From: Porphyrobacter sp. AAP82
GTDB lineage: Bacteria > Pseudomonadota > Alphaproteobacteria > Sphingomonadales > Sphingomonadaceae
Length of the DNA: 64,000 bases
Reading direction: 5' to 3'
Assembly (NCBI RefSeq): GCF_000331285.1
Contig: NZ_ANFX01000024.1
Span: forward strand, 1-64,000
A model generated the notes under the pieces. It was given only the letters and a program-made list of their open reading frames with translations, had not been told where the DNA came from and searched no databases. The position numbers were made by a program, and so were the translations under genes. Below, piece after piece: positions 29,083 through 36,584 of the stretch. Position 1 is the stretch's first letter. Every line of letters begins with the position of its first letter.

Positions 29083-29772
29083 GTGAACGACACCCGGCTG
29101 CCGCGCGCAGGCCTTTCCCCCGATGTCAGCGTGTGGGACCCGCTGCTGCGGATCGTCCACTGGAGCTTCCCGCTGCTGATCCCGGCCCTGTGGTGGACGG
29201 CCGAGAACGACAAGTGGGCGCTCCACAAGCGCCTGGGGCTGGTGCTGCTGGGCCTCCTGGTGTTCCGCCTGCTGTGGGGCTTTGCCGGGCCGCAGACGGC
29301 GCGGTTTGCGCAATTCGTGAAGGGGCCGCGCGCGGTGCTCGCTTACTTGCGCGGGGACAAGGCGGCCGGACCGGCCATCGGCCATTCGCCGCTCGGCGGG
29401 TGGAGCACGATGGTGCTGCTGGCCGCGATGCTGCTTCAGGCGAGCCTCGGACTGTTCGCGGGCGATCCCTTCGACGGGACCACCGGGCCGCTCAACCCGC
29501 TGGTGGGCGCGGCGCTTGCGGACGCGATCACCGAAGGGCACGAGACCCTGTTCTGGGTGATCGCCGGACTGGTGGGCCTGCACCTTGCCGCGATCTGCTT
29601 CTATGCCGCGAAGGGCGATGATCTGTTGAGCCCGATGATCGGCGGCAGCCGCCCGCCCATGGCAGGGGTTGCGGGAATAGGCCCGGTGCCGTGGACAAGG
29701 GGGCTGCTCGCCTGCGGCCTCGCCGGAGCGCTTGCGCTGTGGGTGGCCTACGGCGCGCCGCCGCTGACCTGA
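29083..29772 (+). CDS. Cytochrome b561-family membrane protein
   Basis: A 229-residue di-haem b-type cytochrome with four main helices and probably a fifth at the C terminus. Candidate haem ligands are His in RIVHWSF, ALHKRLG, EGHETLFW and GLHLAAI. It starts with GTG 3 nt after the cytochrome c-prime stop, so the two are cotranslated and probably exchange electrons at the inner membrane, the b561 taking them from quinol. That coupling is inference from gene order. Confidence 0.82.
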   Translation: MNDTRLPRAGLSPDVSVWDPLLRIVHWSFPLLIPALWWTAENDKWALHKRLGLVLLGLLVFRLLWGFAGPQTARFAQFVKGPRAVLAYLRGDKAAGPAIGHSPLGGWSTMVLLAAMLLQASLGLFAGDPFDGTTGPLNPLVGAALADAITEGHETLFWVIAGLVGLHLAAICFYAAKGDDLLSPMIGGSRPPMAGVAGIGPVPWTRGLLACGLAGALALWVAYGAPPLT

Positions 29773-29779
29773 CGCAAAA

Positions 29780-29809
29780 GGGGCGCACCCCGCTGCCGGG
29801 ATGCGCCCC
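29780..29809. terminator. Bidirectional terminator between cytochrome b561 and peroxiredoxin
   Basis: An 8-bp GC stem (29780-29787 with 29802-29809) flanked by AAAA on the left and CTTTCTCT on the right. It serves the convergent cytochrome and peroxiredoxin transcripts. Confidence 0.72.
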
Positions 29810-29833
29810 CTTTCTCTGGACGTTCCGAAGGGC

Positions 29834-30313
29834 TCACAGCTGGCCGAGCATGTGCTCTGCGCTCGAGACCTTGAAGTCGCCCGGTTCCTCGACGTTGAGC
29901 TGTTCGACCACGCCATCGTTGATGACCATCGAGAAACGCTGGCCGCGCTTGCCCAGGCCAAAGCCCGAGCCGTCCATGGTGAGGCCGATCGCCTCGACGA
30001 AATCGGCGTTGCCATCGGCGAGCATGGTGATGTCCTCGCTGCCCGCGTGCTTGTTCCAGGCGCCCATCACGAAGGCATCATTGACCGCGGTGCCGACGAT
30101 CTCGTCGACGCCCTTCGCCTTCAATTCGGCGGCCTTCTCGACGAAGCCGGGCAGGTGCTTGGCCGAGCAGGTCGGGGTGAAGGCGCCCGGGACCGAGAAC
30201 AGCGCGACGCGCTTGCCCGCGAAGTAGTCCGAGGATTTGACCGGCTGCGGGCCTTGCGCGGTAGCCTTGATGAGAGTGACTTCGGGAAGCTTGTCGCCAA
30301 CGGAGATGGTCAT
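29834..30313 (-). CDS. Peroxiredoxin, Prx5 type
   Basis: A 159-residue thiol peroxidase of the AhpC/TSA redoxin superfamily, Prx5 group. The peroxidatic Cys is C49 in PGAFTPTCS, and the YFAGKRVALFSVPGAF and GSGFGLGKRGQRFSM segments are typical. No second resolving Cys is visible, so it is probably a 1-Cys enzyme regenerated by glutathione/glutaredoxin or thioredoxin. It diverges from ahcY and is expressed from the shared 200-bp region. Confidence 0.9.
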   Translation of the reverse strand: MTISVGDKLPEVTLIKATAQGPQPVKSSDYFAGKRVALFSVPGAFTPTCSAKHLPGFVEKAAELKAKGVDEIVGTAVNDAFVMGAWNKHAGSEDITMLADGNADFVEAIGLTMDGSGFGLGKRGQRFSMVINDGVVEQLNVEEPGDFKVSSAEHMLGQL

Positions 30314-30402
30314 TGCGGGGGTATCCTCTCGTTAAGGGAGTCTGGGCGGGGTGGGTGCCGTGGCTCTCTATCGCGGCGCGGGGCGAGGGGCAACAAATAG
30401 AC

Positions 30403-30422
30403 ATATAAAGATAAGTTTATAT
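30403..30422 (+). promoter_or_regulatory. Candidate SahR-type operator upstream of ahcY
   Basis: ATATAAA-GATAAG-TTTATAT is a perfect 7+7 palindrome with a 6-nt centre, standing out in GC-rich DNA. It resembles, from memory, the AT-rich palindromes proposed for SahR, the ArsR-family regulator of the SAM/SAH cycle in proteobacteria. It abuts a possible promoter for ahcY: TTGCCT (30423-30428), 17 bp, TAGGGG (30446-30451). A regulator gene is not in the window. Confidence 0.5.
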
Positions 30423-30515
30423 TTGCCTCACGGGCCATGTGCCGCTAGGGGGGCTGTCGCATCAACAGACAGCCCGCCTGCGCGGGTGTGTATCTGTGCA
30501 TAGGAGATAGAAAAG

Positions 30516-31940
30516 ATGGCCACCCTCGCCGCCACCCCTGCCACCGAATACGTCATCAAGGACATCGCGCTCGCCCAGTTCGGCCGCGACGAGATCATGA
30601 TCGCCGAGACCGAAATGCCCGGCCTGATGGCCCTGCGCGCCGAATACGGCGCCTCGCAGCCGCTCAAGGGCGCGCGCATCACCGGTTCGCTCCACATGAC
30701 GATCCAGACCGCGGTGCTGATCGAGACCCTCGTCGCGCTGGGCGCCGAAGTGCGCTGGGCGACCTGCAACATCTTCTCGACCCAGGACCACGCCGCCGCC
30801 GCGATCGCCGCGCGGGGCATCCCGGTCTTCGCCATCAAGGGCGAGACGCTGGCGGACTACTGGGACTACGTGGGCCGCATCTTCGACTGGGCCTCGGAAG
30901 CCGATCCCGACCTGACCTGCAACATGATCCTCGACGATGGTGGCGATGCCACCATGTTCGCGCTGTGGGGCGCGCGCCTCGAAGCCGGGGAAGAAATGGG
31001 CGAGCCGACCAACGCCGAGGAGATCGAGTTCCAGCGCGCGCTCAAGGCCTTCGTCGCCGCCAAGCCCGGCTATCTCACCAGGACGGTGAAGGCGATCAAG
31101 GGCGTCTCGGAAGAGACCACCACCGGCGTGATGCGCCTCTACCAGATCGCCAAGCAGGGCAAGCTTCCCTTCCCCGCGATCAACGTGAACGATTCGGTCA
31201 CCAAGTCGAAGTTCGACAACCTCTACGGCTGCAAGGAATCGCTGGTCGACGCGATCCGCCGCGCGACCGACGTGATGCTGGCCGGCAAGGTCGCCTGCGT
31301 TGCTGGTTACGGCGACGTCGGCAAGGGTTCGGCCGCCTCGCTGCGTGACGGCGGCGCCCGCGTGATGGTCACCGAGATCGATCCGATCTGCGCGCTCCAG
31401 GCGGCGATGGACGGCTTCGAAGTCGTCACCATGGAAGACGCGGTCAGCCGCGCCGACATCTTCGTCACCGCCACCGGCAACGAAGACGTGATCACCGCTG
31501 CACACATGCAGGCGATGAAGCCCATGGCGATCGTGTGCAACATCGGCCACTTCGACAGCGAGATCCAGATTGCCGCGCTTTCCAACTACGAGTGGAAGGA
31601 AATCAAGGAAGGCACCGATCTCGTCACCTTCCCCGATGGCAAGTCGATCATTGTGCTTGCCAAGGGCCGCCTCGTGAACCTCGGCTGCGCGACCGGCCAC
31701 CCGAGCTTCGTGATGAGCGCGAGCTTTACCAACCAGACGCTGGCCCAGATCGAGCTGTTCACCAAGGCCGACGAATACGCAAACGACGTCTACGTCCTGC
31801 CCAAGCACCTCGACGAAAAGGTCGCCGCGCTCCATCTCGAAAAGCTGGGCGTGAGGCTGACCCAGCTGTCGGACAAGCAGGCGAGCTACATCGGCGTGCC
31901 GCAGGCCGGCCCGTTCAAGCCGGACCACTACCGCTACTAG
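30516..31940 (+). CDS. ahcY: S-adenosylhomocysteine hydrolase
   Basis: A 474-residue NAD-dependent enzyme that splits S-adenosylhomocysteine into adenosine and homocysteine, clearing the inhibitor left by methyltransferases. Key segments: [40 protein letters not shown], the NAD loop [20 protein letters not shown] and the C-terminal KPDHYRY that contributes to the neighbouring subunit. TAGGAGATAG lies at ribosome-binding distance. Between promoter and gene a GGGCTGTC/GACAGCCC hairpin (30451-30475) is present. Confidence 0.97.
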   Translation: MATLAATPATEYVIKDIALAQFGRDEIMIAETEMPGLMALRAEYGASQPLKGARITGSLHMTIQTAVLIETLVALGAEVRWATCNIFSTQDHAAAAIAARGIPVFAIKGETLADYWDYVGRIFDWASEADPDLTCNMILDDGGDATMFALWGARLEAGEEMGEPTNAEEIEFQRALKAFVAAKPGYLTRTVKAIKGVSEETTTGVMRLYQIAKQGKLPFPAINVNDSVTKSKFDNLYGCKESLVDAIRRATDVMLAGKVACVAGYGDVGKGSAASLRDGGARVMVTEIDPICALQAAMDGFEVVTMEDAVSRADIFVTATGNEDVITAAHMQAMKPMAIVCNIGHFDSEIQIAALSNYEWKEIKEGTDLVTFPDGKSIIVLAKGRLVNLGCATGHPSFVMSASFTNQTLAQIELFTKADEYANDVYVLPKHLDEKVAALHLEKLGVRLTQLSDKQASYIGVPQAGPFKPDHYRY

Positions 31941-31953
31941 GATGCGGCAGGGC

Positions 31954-31999
31954 CCGCCCGCTTCCCGCCCCGTTTTTGCACGGGCTCGGGGGCGGGCGG
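31954..31999 (+). terminator. GC-rich stem-loop after ahcY
   Basis: The arms CCGCCCGC (31954-31961) and GCGGGCGG (31992-31999) pair around a 30-nt loop containing TTTTT. No T-run follows, so it is only a possible terminator or mRNA-stabilising stem. Confidence 0.4.
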
Positions 32000-32046
32000 C
32001 CTGTCTCCCGTTGCACTCGTGCGCCTGCGCGCATAGCGGTTGAGTG

Positions 32047-34410
32047 ATGGACCTCTCGCCGCTCTCGCTGGTGCTGATCGCGCTTGTTCTTGCCGCCTGG
32101 GCGGTGGGAGCGGGCGTTGTCGTGTTGCGCGCCAATCGCAGCGCGCACCGGGCCAAGGCGCTGCGCACCAGCGTCAAGCGGATGCAGGCCCTGCTCGATG
32201 TTGCCCCGGCGCTGCCGCTGCTGGTGCGGGTCGATGGCCGGATCGAGGCGCCCGAGCGGCTGGCGCGGATGCTCGGCCTTGCTGCCATGCCCCGATATCT
32301 CTCCGAGCTGGCCGCGCCGCCGGGCAATCCCGGGTCGGGCGGCTTCGCGCAGGCGCAGATCGAGGAGCTGTGGGGCAAGATCCAGACCACCCAGAAAAGC
32401 GCCGCGCCGTTCCGCATGGCGATCAACCTGCCGGGCTCGCAGCGCTCCCTTGCGCTTTACGGCACGCTCGCCGATCCGCAGGTCTCGCCGGGCGGAGCGG
32501 CGCTGGTGTGGGTGTTCGATTTCACCGAGAGCCATAGCGAAATGGCCCGCCTGCGCGCCGCCGCCGCGCGCGCGACAGGCGATTTCGCCGCGCTTGTCGG
32601 CCTGATCGAGGCTGCGCCCATGCCGATGTGGTTCCGCGGCGCCGATCTCACCTTGCAACTCGTCAACCAGGCCTATGTCGATGCCGTCGGCGCGGGTTCC
32701 GCGGCCGATGTGGTGCAGGGCCAGATCGAGCTGCTCGAGCCCGAGGACGACCGCTCGCCCGCCGATATTGCCCGCGCCAGCCTGCAAAGCCAGAACGCAT
32801 CGGAGCGGATCGTCGCCGCCACCATCCTCGGCGCGCGCCGCACCTTGCGCGTCTCGGACCTGCCGCTGGGGCAGGAGGGCGTGGCGGGCTATGCCATCGA
32901 TATCGAGGAACAGCAGCAGGCCGCGCGCGAGTTCCGCGCCTTCCGCGACGCCCAGCGCGCGCTGCTCGACCAGCTTTCGGTCGGCGTCGCGCTGTTCGAT
33001 GCGGACGAGCGCCTGACCTTCGCCAACCGCCCCTTCCGCCGCCTGTTCAGCCTGATGGACGAGGCGATCGAGGCGCACACCCCGTTCGAGCGTTTCCTCG
33101 CCGAAGCGCGCGAGCGCGGGCGCACCCCCGAAGTGCGCGACTTTCCCGAATGGCGCTGCCAGCGCGCGGCGTGGTTCGGGATGCAGGCCGCGATCGAAGA
33201 AGCCTGGCCGCTGCCCGGCGGCACGCACCTGCGCGTCGTTGCCCAGCCGATGCCCGACGGCGGCCTTGTGCTCATCACCGAGGACCGCACCGAAAGCCTC
33301 GCGCTGTCCGCCGTGCGCGATACGCTGCTGCGCACCCGCACCGCCACGCTCGACAGCCTGTTCGAAGCGCTTGCGATCTTCGCGCCCGATGGCTCGGTCC
33401 AGCTCTGGAACCGCAGTTTCGCGGGCACCTGGGGCCTCACCACCGACCTGCTCGACCGGCACCCGAGCGCCGATGAACTGCTCAGCGCGATCGGCCGCAA
33501 TCTGGTGCGCCCCGAAGAGGCCGCGCTGATCGGCGCGGCGGTGCGCGCGGCAACGCTCGACCGGCGCGAGAAGGGCGGGCAGGTGGAACTGGCAGACGGG
33601 CGCACGCTGCGCTTTGCCGGCATTCCGCTGCCCGATGGCAACGGGCTGCTGACGGTGCTCGACATCACCGCCTCGCAAAAGGCCGAGCAGGCGCTGCGCG
33701 AACGCGCCGAGGCGCTGGAGGAGGCCGACGCGGTCAAGGCGCGCTTCCTTGCCAACATGAGCTACGAGTTCCGCACCCCGCTCACCACCATCGGCGGCTA
33801 TGCCGAATTGCTCAAGAGCGGCGCGGCGGCGGACCCGCAGGCGGCGAGCGAATATGTCGACGCGATCCTCGCCGCGGTCGAGCGGCTGACCGAGCAGGTT
33901 GAGAACGTGCTCGACCTGTCGCAGTCCGAAGCCGGGCTGCTGCCGATCCGCAAGGAGCGCCTCGACCTGCTCGACTTCCTCACCACGCTGGTGCGCGAGC
34001 GCGAACAGGCGATCATCGGCGCGGGGCTCAGCCTCGACTTGAAGGGCAGGCGCGGCCGGATCGTCGAGGCCGATCCGCGCCAGATGGGCCGTGCGATGGG
34101 CAATCTGCTCGACAATGCCATCGCCGGAACACCCGATGGCGGGCGCATCGTCATCGAGATCAAGCGCGCCGCCGATGCCGGGGCCGGGTGGAGTGCCGAG
34201 ATCAACATTGCCGATAATGGCCGCGGCATGAGCGCGCAGGAACTGGCGCGCGCGTCGGGCGGGGTGAAGCCCCGCGGCGAGGGCGCGCCCGAACGGCGCA
34301 CCGGCCTCGGCATTCCGCTCGCCCGCCAGCTGATCGCCGCGCATGACGGGACGCTCGAGATCGTCAGCCGCAAGGGCGCAGGCACCACCGCGACGATTCG
34401 CTTGCCGTGA
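32047..34410 (+). CDS. divL: DivL-type PAS/histidine-kinase-like cell-cycle protein
   Basis: A 787-residue membrane protein with one N-terminal helix (about 4-26), several PAS-like segments (about 170-540), a dimerisation helix and a GHKL ATPase domain. The H-box reads NMSYEFRTPLTTI, with Tyr573 where kinases have His, the hallmark of Caulobacter DivL. The N box (GNLLDNAI), G1 (DNGRGMS) and G2 (GLGIPLARQL) are intact. In Caulobacter DivL controls CckA and so CtrA at the pole. Placement ahead of tsaE-amgK-murU-addB-addA also fits. A GTG at 32044 is an alternative start. Confidence 0.88.
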   Translation: MDLSPLSLVLIALVLAAWAVGAGVVVLRANRSAHRAKALRTSVKRMQALLDVAPALPLLVRVDGRIEAPERLARMLGLAAMPRYLSELAAPPGNPGSGGFAQAQIEELWGKIQTTQKSAAPFRMAINLPGSQRSLALYGTLADPQVSPGGAALVWVFDFTESHSEMARLRAAAARATGDFAALVGLIEAAPMPMWFRGADLTLQLVNQAYVDAVGAGSAADVVQGQIELLEPEDDRSPADIARASLQSQNASERIVAATILGARRTLRVSDLPLGQEGVAGYAIDIEEQQQAAREFRAFRDAQRALLDQLSVGVALFDADERLTFANRPFRRLFSLMDEAIEAHTPFERFLAEARERGRTPEVRDFPEWRCQRAAWFGMQAAIEEAWPLPGGTHLRVVAQPMPDGGLVLITEDRTESLALSAVRDTLLRTRTATLDSLFEALAIFAPDGSVQLWNRSFAGTWGLTTDLLDRHPSADELLSAIGRNLVRPEEAALIGAAVRAATLDRREKGGQVELADGRTLRFAGIPLPDGNGLLTVLDITASQKAEQALRERAEALEEADAVKARFLANMSYEFRTPLTTIGGYAELLKSGAAADPQAASEYVDAILAAVERLTEQVENVLDLSQSEAGLLPIRKERLDLLDFLTTLVREREQAIIGAGLSLDLKGRRGRIVEADPRQMGRAMGNLLDNAIAGTPDGGRIVIEIKRAADAGAGWSAEINIADNGRGMSAQELARASGGVKPRGEGAPERRTGLGIPLARQLIAAHDGTLEIVSRKGAGTTATIRLP

Positions 34411-34423
34411 GGGGCCGCTTGCC

Positions 34424-34888
34424 GTGACCGAGGCGCGCGAGCCTCTCCCCGATCTGGCGGCGATGGCAGCTTACGGCGCGCGTATCGCCGCGCAGGTTCG
34501 CGCGGGCGACGTGGTGGCGCTGGAAGGCGGGCTGGGGGCGGGCAAGACCACGCTCGCGCGGGCAATTCTTGCCGGGCTGGGACACGCAGGCGAGGTGCCT
34601 TCGCCGACCTTCACCATCATCGAAACCTACGCCGCACCGCCCCTGCGCCTCGCGGCGGTGCACGCCGATTTCTACCGGCTCGACGATCCGGGGGAACTCG
34701 CCGAGATCGGTCTGGGCGATTACCGCGAGGGCGCGGTGCTGCTGGCCGAATGGCCCGATCATGCAGGCGGCTTCGGCCATGAGGCCGGCTGCCTTGCAAT
34801 TGCGCTCGAGCCATTGGGAGAAAGCGGGGAAGGCGGGCGGATTGCGATTGCCCGCGGCGGGGCTGATTGGGTAGGGCGCATGCCATGA
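34424..34888 (+). CDS. tsaE: tRNA threonylcarbamoyladenosine biosynthesis ATPase TsaE
   Basis: A 154-residue P-loop protein that powers the TsaB-TsaD-TsaE complex in making t6A37 on ANN-decoding tRNAs. Walker A is GGLGAGKT (35-42), followed by SPTFTIIE and HADFYRLDDPGELAEIGL, characteristic of TsaE. It starts with GTG at 34424 behind GAGGGG, 13 nt after divL. Its last 4 nt overlap amgK. Confidence 0.92.
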   Translation: MTEAREPLPDLAAMAAYGARIAAQVRAGDVVALEGGLGAGKTTLARAILAGLGHAGEVPSPTFTIIETYAAPPLRLAAVHADFYRLDDPGELAEIGLGDYREGAVLLAEWPDHAGGFGHEAGCLAIALEPLGESGEGGRIAIARGGADWVGRMP

Positions 34889-35871
34889 GCGAACTTCCGC
34901 AAGGTCTTGCCGCATTTGTCGAAAGCGCCGGATGGGGCGGGGCCGATATCGCCCCGCTGCCCGGCGATGCCTCGTTCCGGCGCTATTTCCGGCTTTCGCG
35001 CGGTGAGGAGAGCGCGATGCTGATGCACGCGCCTCCGCCGCACGAGGACCCGGCGCCTTTCCTCCATGTCGCGCACTGGCTGAACGACAACGGCATGCGC
35101 GCGCCCGCGATCCACGCCGCCGAGCCGCAAGCAGGCTGGGTGCTGACCGAGGATTTCGGCAATGACCGGATGCGCGACTGGCTCGACGAACACCCGGGCG
35201 AGGAACGCGCGGCCTATGAAGCGGCGGTCGATTCGCTCGCCGCGCTCCACCGCCTGCCGCCGGGGCCCTTCGCGCCCTATGACATGGCGGTCTATGCCCG
35301 CGAGGCGGCGCTGCTGACCGAGTGGTACTGCCCGGCGCAGGGGCTCTGCGTCGATGTCGAAGGCTATGCGCGCGCGTGGGAAGCGGTCATGGCCCCGGTC
35401 CTCGCGCGGCAGACGCCGGGCGTCACGGTGCTGCGCGATTACCATGCCGAGAACATCATGCTCTTGGGCGGCAAGGCCGGCGCGCCGCAGGGGTTGATCG
35501 ACTTCCAGGACGCGCTGGTCGGGCACCCGGCCTACGACCTCGTCTCGCTCCTTCAGGACGCGCGGCGCGATGTCGATGTGCATCTGGAGACCGCGATGCT
35601 GCTGCATTATGCGCAGGCCATCGGCGGGGCGGATGACGATTTCCTGGCGGACTACGCGACCCTAGGCGCGCAGCGCAACGCCAAGATCGTCGGCATCTTC
35701 ACACGGCTCGACGCCCGCGACGGCAAGCCGCGTTACCTTGCGATGATCCCGCGCGTGTGGGCGGCGCTGGAGCGTGATCTTGCCCATCCCGCGCTCGCGC
35801 CCGTCGCCGACTGGTTCGATGCCAATATCCCGGCCGATATCCGCGCCCGCAACGGAGCAATCCCGGCGTGA
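34885..35871 (+). CDS. amgK: N-acetylmuramate/N-acetylglucosamine kinase AmgK
   Basis: A 328-residue aminoglycoside-phosphotransferase-fold kinase. The catalytic loop is LRDYHAENIMLL and the metal-binding DFG-like Asp is in GLIDFQDALVGHPAYDL. With murU just downstream (4-nt overlaps both sides) it forms the anomeric cell-wall recycling route: AmgK phosphorylates MurNAc at C1 and MurU makes UDP-MurNAc, bypassing de novo synthesis and MurA. This route is known from Pseudomonas and alphaproteobacteria such as Caulobacter. Confidence 0.88.
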   Translation: MSELPQGLAAFVESAGWGGADIAPLPGDASFRRYFRLSRGEESAMLMHAPPPHEDPAPFLHVAHWLNDNGMRAPAIHAAEPQAGWVLTEDFGNDRMRDWLDEHPGEERAAYEAAVDSLAALHRLPPGPFAPYDMAVYAREAALLTEWYCPAQGLCVDVEGYARAWEAVMAPVLARQTPGVTVLRDYHAENIMLLGGKAGAPQGLIDFQDALVGHPAYDLVSLLQDARRDVDVHLETAMLLHYAQAIGGADDDFLADYATLGAQRNAKIVGIFTRLDARDGKPRYLAMIPRVWAALERDLAHPALAPVADWFDANIPADIRARNGAIPA

Positions 35872-36584
35872 GCCAGCTCGCTTCCGACACCGCGATGATC
35901 CTCGCCGCCGGGCTCGGCAAGCGGATGCGCCCGCTGACCGCGAGCCAGCCCAAGCCGATGGTGCGGGTGGCGGGAAAGCCGCTGATCGATCATGCTCTGG
36001 ACCGTCTGGCGGAAGCGGGCGTGGCGCGCGCGGTGGTCAATGTCCACTATCTCGCCGATGCGCTCGAGGCCCATGTGCTCGCCCGCAAGGTGCCGCAGGT
36101 GACCGTATCGGACGAGCGCACGCTGCTGCTTGAGACCGGGGGCGGAATGGCCAGGGCCCTGCCGCAGCTGCCCGATCCGTTCTTCGCGCTCAATGCCGAC
36201 AATATCTGGCTCGATGGCCCCAAGAGCGCCTTTTACGACCTCTCGCGCCGCTGGGACCCGCAAGCGATGGACGCGCTGCTGCTGGTCGTGCCCCACGCGC
36301 GGGCGGTGAACTTCAACGGGCCGGGGGACTTCCACATGGACCCCATGGGCCGCCTCTCGCGCCGCCGGGCCGGGCGGATCGCGCCCTTCATCTATACCGG
36401 CATCCAGCTGGTCAGCCACCGCCTGCTGCGCGATTGCCCGGAAGGGCCGTTCTCGACCAACATCCTCTGGAACCGCGCGATCGCGGAGGGCCGGCTTTAC
36501 GGGATCAGCTTCACCGGCCTGTGGTTCGAGGTCGGCACGCCGCAGATGATCCGCCCGACCGAGGAGGCGCTGGCGGGTGGCTGA
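35868..36584 (+). CDS. murU: MurNAc-1-phosphate uridylyltransferase MurU
   Basis: A 238-residue nucleotidyltransferase. The signature loop AAGLGKRMRPLTASQPKPMV, the NADNIW metal site and the C-terminal WFEVGTP motif (sugar binding) are present. It produces UDP-MurNAc from MurNAc-1-phosphate supplied by AmgK. It begins with GTG in a 4-nt overlap with amgK and overlaps addB by 8 nt. Confidence 0.88.
   Translation: MSQLASDTAMILAAGLGKRMRPLTASQPKPMVRVAGKPLIDHALDRLAEAGVARAVVNVHYLADALEAHVLARKVPQVTVSDERTLLLETGGGMARALPQLPDPFFALNADNIWLDGPKSAFYDLSRRWDPQAMDALLLVVPHARAVNFNGPGDFHMDPMGRLSRRRAGRIAPFIYTGIQLVSHRLLRDCPEGPFSTNILWNRAIAEGRLYGISFTGLWFEVGTPQMIRPTEEALAGG

Noticed and set aside
30423-30515. SAH, SAM-II or SAM/SAH riboswitch in the ahcY leader
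   Set aside because: The conserved cores of these riboswitches are not present. A GGGCTGTC hairpin exists, but the likely transcription start lies within or beyond it.
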